A stretch of 64,000 nucleotides of DNA from Seinonella peptonophila (lineage in GTDB: Bacteria; Bacillota; Bacilli; Thermoactinomycetales; Thermoactinomycetaceae). A model generated the notes under the pieces. The model did not search any database. It saw only the letters and a program-made list of their open reading frames with translations, and was not told the DNA's origin. The DNA lies in the NCBI RefSeq assembly GCF_900129355.1, contig NZ_FQVL01000010.1:39711-103710 (forward strand). Reading direction: 5' to 3'. The translations under genes were made by a program, and so were the position numbers. Below, in pieces: positions 26,404-33,983 of this stretch (its first letter is position 1; each line of letters begins with the position of its first letter).

Positions 26404-26669
26404 GGTGATCTTCTTCGGACTCTTTCCGCCAGTTGTCTGATGAATCCTGGCGTCCCCACTAAAAGTGGGATCGCTTCTCTAATGAGAGCACCTGTACGGT
26501 TTCGACTATTTAAATTATAACATATAACCCTGATTTGAAGATGATACAGTTAACATACCTCAAAGAATCATTAGAAAATACAGTTTTACTATGTCAATTA
26601 AAATAAAATAAATTAATAAACCACTCGTTTCGGTGGTTTTTATTATGTATCTGGAGGTGGGTGAGACAT

Positions 26670-26810
26670 GTGAAATTAAACCCAAAACAGCGAGCATTTG
26701 CAGATTATTACATTGAGCTAGGAAATGCAGAAAAGGCAACTGTAGCAAGTAAGATTGAACAAGAAAAGAAAAAGCTGATAAAATTTAAGCGACAGAATTT
26801 GGTTGGATAA
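26670..26810 (+). CDS. Short small-terminase-like N-terminus, copy 2
   Basis: The leader and first 28 codons are almost identical to copy 1 at the base level. It then diverges to EQEKKKLIKFKRQNLVG but ends at the same residue. The preserved frame, start and length suggest that the 46-residue form, not just a random break, is what was duplicated. Confidence 0.55.
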   Translation: MKLNPKQRAFADYYIELGNAEKATVASKIEQEKKKLIKFKRQNLVG

Positions 26811-26956
26811 AGCACGCCAGATGAGGATCTCTCCCCACCTGGTTTTGTGCATGATCTCAGCCGTTTAGACCATAAATGTTGTGCCCTCTTTTCGAACCTT
26901 TGAATAGTTTTTTGACTGAGGCTAATTGGTTAGGTGTAAGACATTGTCTTTATAGG

Positions 26957-27097
26957 TCAGGGTCTGGCATGGATGATGGTGTAGGTAGTCCCGTTGGGTC
27001 TCTGCCAGACTTCTGTCTCGTAGAAGATTCCATCTACTACATCATGGCTCGAATCGATCAGCACATCGTTAGGATCAGGGGTGATTTCATCTTCCAT
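26957..27097 (-). CDS. 46-residue protein, GC-rich cassette gene
   Basis: The ATG start is preceded by TAGGAGTAGGCTTCG. The sequence has an acidic N-terminus (EDEITPDPNDVLIDSSHD), then a beta-like C-terminus (YETEVWQRPNGTTYTIIHA). It is unrelated in sequence to the protein at 25246-25386, although its leader is nearly the same. No family recognised. Confidence 0.5.
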   Translation of the reverse strand: MEDEITPDPNDVLIDSSHDVVDGIFYETEVWQRPNGTTYTIIHARP

Positions 27098-27102
27098 CGA
27101 AG

Positions 27103-27217
27103 CCTACTCCTAAGGCTCTAGCAGGAATAGCAAGAAGCTCCTCTTCTGAGGAGTCGATCGAAATCTCCAATCGAATCGACTATGTGCATGAACAATTTTA
27201 TTATAACAATTTGAAAA
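27103..27217 (-). promoter_or_regulatory. Promoter and structured leader of the gene at 26957-27097
   Basis: Shares TTGTTATAATAAA, the GTCGATTCGATTGGAG block, the paired CTCCTC-TTCT-GAGGAG element and GCTAGAGCCTT with the leader at 25394-25510. The leader is better conserved than the gene it drives. Confidence 0.45.
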
Positions 27218-27532
27218 AAAATGAGTAGTATGAGGTACGAATGCCACTTATACATAGAGGGATAAAGACAAAAAACACTACATATTGATTTCGGATTTAT
27301 GTATTAAGAATCAAAAAGTATAGCCTTAAATAGTCTAATCGACTGATGTTCAGTGATAGAGGTAGCACTTAACTGTTTTACCTTTATTTGATTATAGAGA
27401 TGAGAAAGGTTCTCCATGTACTTCATCTAATGTATAATCTAATTTGTCCAGCAATTTTCCGATTAAAAACCTTAACCGGAAATTGCAACATGCAGGGTTC
27501 AAAAGATCTTGCCTGAGCCAAAGGAGTAAATT

Positions 27533-27652
27533 GTGCAGCAGGCGAAAATAGTGCCTCAAGGACCTCCGAAAAAGAAACCGAGGACGCCAGGAGTCCCGAA
27601 GCGGAAGCCGACTGATCAACCGAAGCCGCCACAGGAGCCTCCAAGAAAGTGA
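27533..27652 (+). CDS. 39-residue Pro/Lys-rich peptide
   Basis: GTG lies 6 bases after AAAGGAG. The sequence is dominated by Pro, Lys and Arg (VPQGPPKKKPRTPGVPKRKP and onwards), has no signal peptide and is strongly basic. It could be a nucleic-acid-binding or disordered tail. No family recognised. A very long terminator hairpin follows at 27673. Confidence 0.45.
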   Translation: MQQAKIVPQGPPKKKPRTPGVPKRKPTDQPKPPQEPPRK

Positions 27653-27672
27653 TCTAAGAGGCAATAGTTAAA

Positions 27673-27726
27673 AAGAATAGAGCAGAAAGGAAGCATCGTT
27701 TATTTCCTTTCTGCTCTATTCTTTTG
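27673..27726 (+). terminator. Strong terminator
   Basis: A 19-bp stem starting AAGAATAGAGCAGAAAGG pairs with its complement near 27704-27722, followed by TTTTG. Confidence 0.85.
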
Positions 27727-27810
27727 ACATGTTCAGATTCAAAGGAAATTATCCATGATATCCGTTGAAGCGGTTTTACTTTATTATGCAATTGGAGGTG
27801 GGTGAGACAT

Positions 27811-27960
27811 GTGAAATTAACCCCGAAACAAAAGGCATTTGCCGATTATTACATCAAGCTTGGGAATGCAGAAAAGACAACTGTTGCAAGTAAGATTGAG
27901 CGTGCTGAAAGGAAGTTATTACAATTTCGATTATCTTGTGTGCATAGTTATGGGGATTGA
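27811..27960 (+). CDS. Short small-terminase-like N-terminus, copy 3
   Basis: Same leader (GGAGGTGGGTGAGACAT) and start as copies 1 and 2. It reads KLTPKQKAFADYYIKLGNAE, then ERAERKLLQF and a different 10-residue end. Synonymous and non-synonymous changes show that it is older or separately derived. Confidence 0.55.
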   Translation: MKLTPKQKAFADYYIKLGNAEKTTVASKIERAERKLLQFRLSCVHSYGD

Positions 27961-28031
27961 AAATAAGAAATGTTCCCTATATTATTTTTGCCGAACGAAT
28001 AATATTAAAAACTAGCTCAAGAGGTACTTTG

Positions 28032-28577
28032 ATGGATTTAAAAAAAGTTTTAATGTTAATACTTTTGTTTTGTGCAATAGTTATAACAGCCTCAGTAGTA
28101 TATGGAGTCATATTGTTTGCAAATTCGCAGGAACAAGACCAACAATTAAAGCATCAACAACAAATAAAGCAAAAACAGGTCGAAATGAAGCAAGTGCAGG
28201 TGGAGAAAGAGATTGAAAAGGAGAAAGAGCAAGTCATAGCATATTTTGAGAAAAGTGAACAATGGGAGTCCAAAATTAGCAATGCTTCATATGCAAAAGA
28301 TTCCGAAGAAATGAAGATGGTAATTGATGAGATGGATAAATATCCGGTTCCTAAACCCGTATTAGTACAATATCATGATCCATTGAAGCAGATTGCAATC
28401 AATTCAATTGAACCAATAGAGAAATACAATCAAACAGTTGGCTTAATTGGGAATGGATCTCGTGAGGTTGCATATAATTACGGTTGGTCGTTAGGTAGGT
28501 TAAGACGCCTGGGAGAAGAATATCAGGCACTGATGGAGGTAAAGAAAATAGTTAAGAATAAATACTATAATCAATAA
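28032..28577 (+). CDS. Single-pass membrane protein with coiled coil
   Basis: 181 residues from ATG 28032 (AGAGG upstream). A membrane helix lies at residues 6-28, then an exceptionally Gln/Glu/Lys-rich coiled coil (QQLKHQQQIKQKQVEMKQVQ) at about 35-75, then a helical domain with no recognised motif. This is another membrane-plus-coil protein in the prophage late region, like the two at 23.3 and 24.1 kb. Confidence 0.55.
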   Translation: MDLKKVLMLILLFCAIVITASVVYGVILFANSQEQDQQLKHQQQIKQKQVEMKQVQVEKEIEKEKEQVIAYFEKSEQWESKISNASYAKDSEEMKMVIDEMDKYPVPKPVLVQYHDPLKQIAINSIEPIEKYNQTVGLIGNGSREVAYNYGWSLGRLRRLGEEYQALMEVKKIVKNKYYNQ

Positions 28578-28614
28578 TCTATATGAGGTACGAATGCCAC
28601 CTATATATAACAGG

Positions 28615-28645
28615 GTAGGGTAGCGGCTACTAACCGCTACCCTTT
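28615..28645. terminator. Bidirectional terminator
   Basis: GGGTAGCGG pairs with CCGCTACCC, followed by TTTTGG on the plus strand. It lies between convergent genes. Confidence 0.75.
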
Positions 28646-28852
28646 TGGTGTAAAAAGCTCATTGATCGGTGTTTCAAGTAAGATTGACAATTTGATAGCC
28701 TTGCTCATGGGAATGTCCGCTTTATTGTTGATGTACTTGTTTAACATCTGATATTTGATTCCCAGTTGTTCAGCAAGCCAATAACGGTCAATCGGTTTTC
28801 CTTGCTCTTTTCTTTTTTGCAGTATTGAGCCTATATGACAGATATAATTCAT
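28637..28852 (-). CDS. XRE-family HTH regulator, 71 residues
   Basis: A single Cro/C1-type HTH domain: WLAEQLGIKYQMLNKYINNK carries the helix-turn-helix, and PMSKAIKLSILLETPINELF is the conserved dimer-side helix. It is probably a small phage-type repressor or activator. ATG follows AGGAGTGAATTCAT. The stop overlaps the bidirectional terminator. Confidence 0.75.
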   Translation of the reverse strand: MNYICHIGSILQKRKEQGKPIDRYWLAEQLGIKYQMLNKYINNKADIPMSKAIKLSILLETPINELFTPKG

Positions 28853-28919
28853 ATGAATTCACTCCTAATTATGATATATTAGAGAGTAGGGATTGCGAGT
28901 CCCTACTCAAATGTCTTTC

Positions 28920-29096
28920 CTAGTCGTCCTTACCGTTGCGAGCGTTGGGGCGACTTTTCATATACTCATCTAGGTGGACTAGTTCATCTTTGTGTGGAAT
29001 GTAGACCTTGAGTTGATCATTTCTTCCGATGAGGACAATGAACTCTTCCCCTTTCACACGCCATGTGTACATGTATGTCATACGAGGGTTATACAT
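28920..29096 (-). CDS. 58-residue hypothetical protein
   Basis: ATG lies 7 bases after GAAAGGAGGTG. The protein is beta-rich (YTWRVKGEEFIVLIGRNDQL), soluble and highly charged. No family recognised. It precedes the XRE regulator gene in the same direction. The downstream sequence carries an inverted repeat (GAGTAGGGA and TCCCTACTC) that also occurs after the next gene upstream. Confidence 0.5.
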   Translation of the reverse strand: MYNPRMTYMYTWRVKGEEFIVLIGRNDQLKVYIPHKDELVHLDEYMKSRPNARNGKDD

Positions 29097-29193
29097 GGTT
29101 TCACCTCCTTTCGGTTGGTGATTTGGGTTTTATCAGCTCCTTTCAATGTGGTATATTGGTGAGTAGGGAGTGTTGGCTCCCTACTCTAAGGTG

Positions 29194-29358
29194 TTAGTCG
29201 TCCAATGTGATGGTTGGGCGGCTTTGCTTTACGAGTAAGTCTTTTACTAGGTAGGTTCGTCCATCTGGTAGTTTGACGTGTGGTTCAGCGTTTATAACGA
29301 TGATTTCAAATTCGGTTACTTCGTCAATTAAGAAAGAATAGTAGTCGTAGACCTTCAC
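29194..29358 (-). CDS. 54-residue hypothetical protein
   Basis: The GTG start at 29358 is preferred over the upstream ATG at 29403 because GAAAGGAGGTGATCAC precedes it, as in the sister gene at 28920-29096. The sequence (VYDYYSFLIDEVTEFEIIVI then PDGRTYLVKDLLV) suggests a small beta-barrel-like fold. No family recognised. It is followed by a GTAGGGAG-type inverted repeat. Confidence 0.45.
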   Translation of the reverse strand: MKVYDYYSFLIDEVTEFEIIVINAEPHVKLPDGRTYLVKDLLVKQSRPTITLDD

Positions 29359-29609
29359 GTGATCACCTCCTTTCATGGTGATCTTTTTTGATTTTGTTAT
29401 CATCTCCCCTCGTTTTGATATATTTATTATAACACAATGTATACTTGAAGTAAATATATATATACTAAAAATATATATTATATTTCGGAGTAGGAAACAA
29501 GGTTTCGATTCCCTTTCAATATGCCAAGATAATTTATGATCTGGAACTCTTCTATGTACTACAAATATTCTTCCTTTTTCGAATAAGACTGAGAAAGGGG
29601 GGGATTATA

Positions 29610-29906
29610 TTGTCTGATACATACACTAAAAAGAATGTACCACATTGCCCTAACTGCAATTCTCAAAGAGTGCATCATGTTTCTAAGTGGTTGTGGCTAA
29701 GCATATGGATTTGTTTCTCATTAGTCTTATTGATTGTGTATGTGGGTCTAGTACTGTTAGCACTTACACCACTGTTATGGTGGTTGATTCCAAGCTACTG
29801 GATGTGTCGTAATTGTAAGACGACCACAAAGGATAAGCAGATGGTATTTAAGGATCTAGAGTTGCCCAGGGTACAAGGGAATGATTCTAGGTTCTTTAAT
29901 AGGTAG
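29610..29906 (+). CDS. Zinc-ribbon membrane protein
   Basis: A 98-residue protein. The first metal half-site CPNC is at residues 14-17, then two close hydrophobic segments (about 27-62, a hairpin), then CRNC at about 68-71. Both half-sites face the cytoplasm if the hairpin re-enters. TTG start with GAAAGGGGGGG upstream. It begins the packaging-gene cluster. Confidence 0.6.
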   Translation: MSDTYTKKNVPHCPNCNSQRVHHVSKWLWLSIWICFSLVLLIVYVGLVLLALTPLLWWLIPSYWMCRNCKTTTKDKQMVFKDLELPRVQGNDSRFFNR

Positions 29907-29952
29907 AGTAGATCACATTTATGTGGTCTAATTTTTATGGGAAGTGTGATGT

Positions 29953-30273
29953 ATGAAACAGGTAGATTCATTCTATAGAAGAAAAGCATGGCAGCAATGC
30001 AGGATACAAGTATTACAAAGAGATCATTATCTATGCCAGGTCTGTATTATCAAGGGGATCTATACACCTGCTGATGTAGTGCACCATATCGAACACCTGA
30101 AGGATCGACCAGACAAAGCATTAGATATGAGTAACTTACAGAGTGTATGTCACACCTGTCATAATCGTTTGCATCCAGAGAAAGGAAACAAACGTTACGA
30201 TGGTAGTAAAAAGAAAAAAATAAAAACGAGCGTTCGTATTATCGAATCGAAGTCAAACATCGAGAGATGGTGA
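29953..30273 (+). CDS. Phage HNH endonuclease
   Basis: A 106-residue single-domain HNH nuclease. CQVC (about 29-32) and CHTCHNRLHP (about 69-78) bind zinc, and VVHHIEHL is the catalytic HH. HNH proteins next to terminases take part in cos-type DNA packaging. Context agrees: small and large terminase genes follow. Confidence 0.85.
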   Translation: MKQVDSFYRRKAWQQCRIQVLQRDHYLCQVCIIKGIYTPADVVHHIEHLKDRPDKALDMSNLQSVCHTCHNRLHPEKGNKRYDGSKKKKIKTSVRIIESKSNIERW

Positions 30274-30402
30274 GAGAAATTCGACATCCCCCCTACCCTA
30301 GATTTTAAAAAAATGCGCTCAAAGAGACCGGCGAGTGTCCTTCGTTTACAGCACGGACTATTTTTTAAACGTAAGGGGGCTTAGAAAGTGAGGTGACCAT
30401 CT

Positions 30403-30756
30403 ATGTATAAACCAAAAAAGATCATCAAAAGAAAAGAAGCAAAAGCTATGTTTAAATTGATCGTGCAGGAGTTGGAGAAAGAATCTCAGCTAAATGACAG
30501 GACCATCTTAATTGTGGATAACATTACGCTGCTGGAGCAGTTAAAGCATGAGCATGTAGATGATATAAAAGAGCGTGGAGTTGTGGAACTCTTTAAAAAT
30601 GGCTCGCAAGAGATGTTCCGTGAAAATAAGTCAGTCGATAAGATTCTCAAGATTGTGGAACAGCAAAGGAAACTACAAGCAGAACTCAAACTGACACCAG
30701 CTTCAGATAAGAGAGTAGCTGAGGTGGTGACGGTGGATGAGTTCGAAGACTTCTAA
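30403..30756 (+). CDS. Terminase small subunit, P27-like
   Basis: A 117-residue helical protein. ATG follows GAGGTGACCATCT. Position (HNH, small subunit, large subunit), size and acidic C-terminus (VDEFEDF) fit P27-type small terminases, which bind the packaging site. The preceding 130 bases contain GAGACCGGCGAGTGTCC, a plausible cos neighbourhood. It overlaps the large subunit by 20 bases. Confidence 0.65.
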   Translation: MYKPKKIIKRKEAKAMFKLIVQELEKESQLNDRTILIVDNITLLEQLKHEHVDDIKERGVVELFKNGSQEMFRENKSVDKILKIVEQQRKLQAELKLTPASDKRVAEVVTVDEFEDF

Positions 30757-31456
30757 ACTGCTGACCACTGATTACGCAAATCAAGCTGTAACGGAGAAAA
30801 TTAAAGTTTCTAATAAGGTGCTTTTAGCCTGTAAAAGACATTTAAATGATCTAAAACGATCTGAAAATGATGATTTCCCTTATATTTTCGATGAAAAACT
30901 AGCATATAGACCCATTGAATTTATCGAGAAGTTCTGTAAGCCTTCTAAGGGTAGTTTTAAGCGTCTAGACCTGCAACCATGGCAACATTTTATCATTGGT
31001 TCTTTGTATGGCTGGGTGCATAAACAAACCAGGGCTCGACGATTTAAGGAGGGTCTTATTTTTGTTGGTCGTAAGAATGGTAAATCTACTATGGTTAGTG
31101 GCCTTGCTAATTATGGATGCTCCAAAGATGGGGAAAAAGGTGCAGATGTATTTCTACTAGCCAATAGTATGAAGCAGGCAAGAGTGGTATTTGACGAGTG
31201 TAAAAAGATGATTCAGTCATCGCCGTTCTTATCAAAACACTTTCGACCACTCAGAGATGTGATTCATTTTGATCGAGCTTTTTCTAAGATTGAACCGCAA
31301 GCATCTGACAGTGAAAAGCTGGATGGACTTAACACTCACTTAGCAATCTTCGATGAGATCCACGAGTACAAAGAGTATAAGCTCATCAATGTTATTAAAA
31401 ACAGCACAGGTGCCCGACAGCAGCCACTTTTCAAGCGCTTTTTGAAACACCAGTAG
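30737..31456 (+). pseudogene. Terminase large subunit, truncated
   Basis: The N-terminal ATPase part only. LDLQPWQHFIIGSLYGW, the Walker A-like GLIFVGRKNGKST and the Walker B-like HLAIFDEIHEY are all present. After ARQQPLF, where relatives continue with a threonine-glycine-rich strand, the frame changes and stops. The nuclease half, the portal and all head genes are missing. The junction near 31430 joins it to a tail fragment. Confidence 0.85.
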
Positions 31457-32091
31457 GTGGTTCCATTCAAAAAAATGTGCGCTTTTTTATTTACTGTTAT
31501 GACGCAAATGGGAACCAACTACCTAATCAATTCCACACTGAAGCCACTCCGCAAAGCTCAAACAAATATCTACTACAATACAGGATGACATTTTCACCAG
31601 GTACTACCAGAGCGAGAGTATACTTTCAAGTCAACTATGAATCCAATGTTACTAATGCTTTTAAATTGCATTGGGTTAGAGGCTACTATGATGATTACAT
31701 GCTTGCATCGAGCATGTTGATGACTCCTGTCGATGTTTATAACATAGCAGCATCGCCAGAAGTGCAGCTAATTACTTTAACTGCTCCATTCAGTGGGACG
31801 TTAAATGCAGACACGATTTATACCGGCGGTGTGGTCACATTTGATAGACCATTTGGGAGCGGAGGAGTCCAAGGAACGGATTATCAAGTTATTTGTAATC
31901 TTTCACCCTTCGATTTTCCAGATTATAATTGTGTCGCGGCTTTTCCAACTTATAGCGGTTTTACGCTCAGGATCATGCCTATTAAAAACATAGTGTCTAC
32001 TGGATCTCGAAATGCTTTAACTATGCGTGGATATGCATATAAGGCAAGTTATGTTGGGAGTAAAACATCATCATCATTAACAGCTATTTAG
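31431..32091 (+). pseudogene. C-terminal fragment of a phage tail or fibre protein
   Basis: The frame begins at the deletion junction (FETPVGGSIQKNVRFFIYCY) and runs 220 residues to a proper stop. It is beta-rich, Thr/Ser/Gly-rich and lacks its N-terminus. It lies just ahead of the holin, where minor tail or fibre genes normally end. It has no ribosome binding site of its own. Confidence 0.6.
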
Positions 32092-32110
32092 GAAAAAGGA
32101 GATACAAATA

Positions 32111-32509
32111 GTGGAAAATATATTAAAAACAATGGCGGGTGTCTTTGGGGCAGTCGCTTCTTACCTATGGGGTGGGTGGGAGATAGCGGTACAAATTCTG
32201 TTTGCTTTTGTTGTTATTGATTATATTTCAGGTATATTAGCGGCAGGAATTCGAGGGGAACTATCAAGCAATTTAGGTTTTAATGGAATCGCGAAAAAAG
32301 TCGCGATTTTTATTTTTGTCACTTTAGGGCATTTAGCTGATGTTTACTTAGGGGTTGTTAATGACCTATTTCGAGATGGGGTCATTACTTTTTTTATTGC
32401 TAATGAAGCGTTGTCTATAGTAGAGAATTGTGGGCGAATGGGTTTGCCTGTACCGCCGGTTCTCCACAGGATGATCGAGGCGTTGCGAAACAAAGGGGGA
32501 AATAAATAG
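32111..32509 (+). CDS. Phage holin (TcdE/family 4 type)
   Basis: A 132-residue protein with three membrane segments. VVIDYISGILAAGIRGELSS and FNGIAKKVAIFIFVTLGHLA are the family motifs. Holins form pores that release endolysin at the end of the lytic cycle. GTG start after AAAGGAGATACAAATA. It overlaps no gene and precedes the amidase by one base. Confidence 0.85.
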   Translation: MENILKTMAGVFGAVASYLWGGWEIAVQILFAFVVIDYISGILAAGIRGELSSNLGFNGIAKKVAIFIFVTLGHLADVYLGVVNDLFRDGVITFFIANEALSIVENCGRMGLPVPPVLHRMIEALRNKGGNK

Positions 32510-33274
32510 ATGAATATCATACAGAAATTGATTCCCACTAAATATAAGCGAATTCGTCCTGGAACGAAGCGCACGCCTCTATGGGTGACCGTGCATGAAA
32601 CGGATAATTAGAGCAAAGGAGCAACCGCAGCAGCACACGCAAATTTGCTTTATAACGGCAATAATGAACGAGTCGCAAGTTGGCATTACACAGTTGACGA
32701 GAGCGGTATCTATCAAAGTGTACCTGACGATGAGGTTGCTTTTCATGCTGGTGATGGAGCCAATGGAACCGGGAATCGCTATAGCATTGGTGTGGAAATA
32801 TGTGTAAATCATGACGGAAATTTCATCAAAGCGAAAGAAAATGCTGCTGCGCTTGTTCGGTATCTCATGGACAAGCATAAAATCGATATTAACCATGTGG
32901 TTCCTCATAACAAATGGAGCGGAAAAAATTGTCCTCGGCATATCCGCGCAGAGGGTTGGGACAAGTTTATCAATTTAATACAAGGGTCTTCCGTGGTTTC
33001 ACCTAAGCCACAGACTTACGACAAAAACGCTAACTATCACCGATTACTCAAAGTAACCTCTCCTATGATGAAAGGTGAGGACATAAAACGAGTTCAAGTT
33101 CGCTTAAAATCAAAAGTAATAGATTCCATCTATGGCCCTAATACTAGAGAGGATGTTATGAGTTGGCAACGTGTTCACGATGAGAAAGGGAATGTCGTCA
33201 AAGCAGGCAAAGGATTAGATGTTGATGGGATTGTCGGACTATTGACCTGGAATGCTTTGTTTGGAACTAATTAA
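32510..33274 (+). pseudogene. N-acetylmuramoyl-L-alanine amidase (endolysin) with in-frame TAG
   Basis: The frame from ATG 32510 reads MNIIQKLIPTKYKRIRPGT to VTVHETDN, then TAG at 32609-32611, then SKGATAAAHANLLYN and the rest of an Amidase_2 domain (WHYTVDESGIYQSVPDDE; SIGVEICVNHDG; HNKWSGKNCPRHI) and a C-terminal peptidoglycan-binding-like repeat. Relatives have Thr or a similar residue at the stop. One base change therefore kills the endolysin unless TAG is read through. Confidence 0.8.
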
Positions 33275-33359
33275 ACAGTGCGAAGTCGCCAAATTTATGC
33301 TTTTATTAATAGTAAGAAAAGCTCATACGCAACCGGTCGACAAGTTCGAAAGGAGAGAA

Positions 33360-33653
33360 GTGGATCTTCTCGATTACATCGTAATTTTTTCCAGCCTCGT
33401 CGCCTTTACCTCTGGAATCCTTTTCTCATACGAGATGGGAAGAGAAACGGGTCACAAGATACAAAAACTGCTGAATGTTCCTCCACAGCTTCCTGATATA
33501 TTGGGTCTGCTATACAGTCTCATGGCTTCTGGATTAATTATCGGTGGGCTGGTCGGGAATCTCATCGGTAAAATAGTCTTCGGACTGGTTATAGGTACGA
33601 TTACTGGGATTCTCATCGGTCTCATCGTTGTAAGGAATAAGTGGGGGGACTAA
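33360..33653 (+). CDS. Small glycine-rich membrane protein
   Basis: 97 residues from GTG 33360, seven bases after AAAGGAG. Three hydrophobic segments; the C-terminal part is a dense GxxxG run (IIGGLVGNLIGKIVFGLVIG). G/C-rich codons compared with flanks. Similar in style to the small membrane proteins at 39715, 40201 and 41959, but without their leader. A terminator follows. Confidence 0.6.
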   Translation: MDLLDYIVIFSSLVAFTSGILFSYEMGRETGHKIQKLLNVPPQLPDILGLLYSLMASGLIIGGLVGNLIGKIVFGLVIGTITGILIGLIVVRNKWGD

Positions 33654-33716
33654 GATCGATTCCTAGAAACTGCTTAATTCCAAAAAAAAAGAAGATGAAG
33701 GGAAGGAAAAAATTCC

Positions 33717-33764
33717 AAAAGTAGCCTACCTCTGCAAGTTCGAGGGAGTGGCTGCTTTTTGGTT
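33717..33764 (+). terminator. Terminator
   Basis: AAAAGTAGCC pairs with GGCTGCTTTT, followed by T. The next 175 bases contain no gene I can support. Confidence 0.6.
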
Positions 33765-33870
33765 TTTATAGAGAAAGAAGTACTCACTTGGAAGGCGTTG
33801 TTTGGGTGATAGTAATTATTATGAGTTCTTGGATTGATTATTTGCATTTGATATAATTAAATAATAAAAA

Positions 33871-33894
33871 GTCCCTAGTTTTGAAACTAGGGAC
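33871..33894 (-). terminator. Terminator of the regulator-peptide operon
   Basis: GTCCCTAGTTT pairs with AAACTAGGGAC. On the minus strand it is followed by TTTTTATT. It is 47 bases beyond the stop of the 13-residue peptide gene. Confidence 0.8.
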
Positions 33895-33940
33895 AAAATT
33901 TCTATAGTGATGTTCAGATATATTAATTCTTATTAATTTT

Positions 33941-33982
33941 CTATCCTTCTGGTTCTGAAGGACCAGCTAAATATAATGCCAT
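33941..33982 (-). CDS. 13-residue leaderless peptide, candidate signal for the adjacent RRNPP regulator
   Basis: ATG starts one base after the stop of the regulator frame, with GAAGGGAG about nine bases ahead, and ends in TAG: MALYLAGPSEPEG. No signal sequence. Signalling peptides of RRNPP regulators are usually encoded immediately downstream of the regulator, as here. A leaderless form would resemble the very short SHP-type signals in size only. A real terminator follows, so the peptide gene is the last cistron of the operon. Function is inferred from position; the YLAG string recurs in the exported peptide at 13161-13340. Confidence 0.5.
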   Translation of the reverse strand: MALYLAGPSEPEG

Positions 33983-33983
33983 A

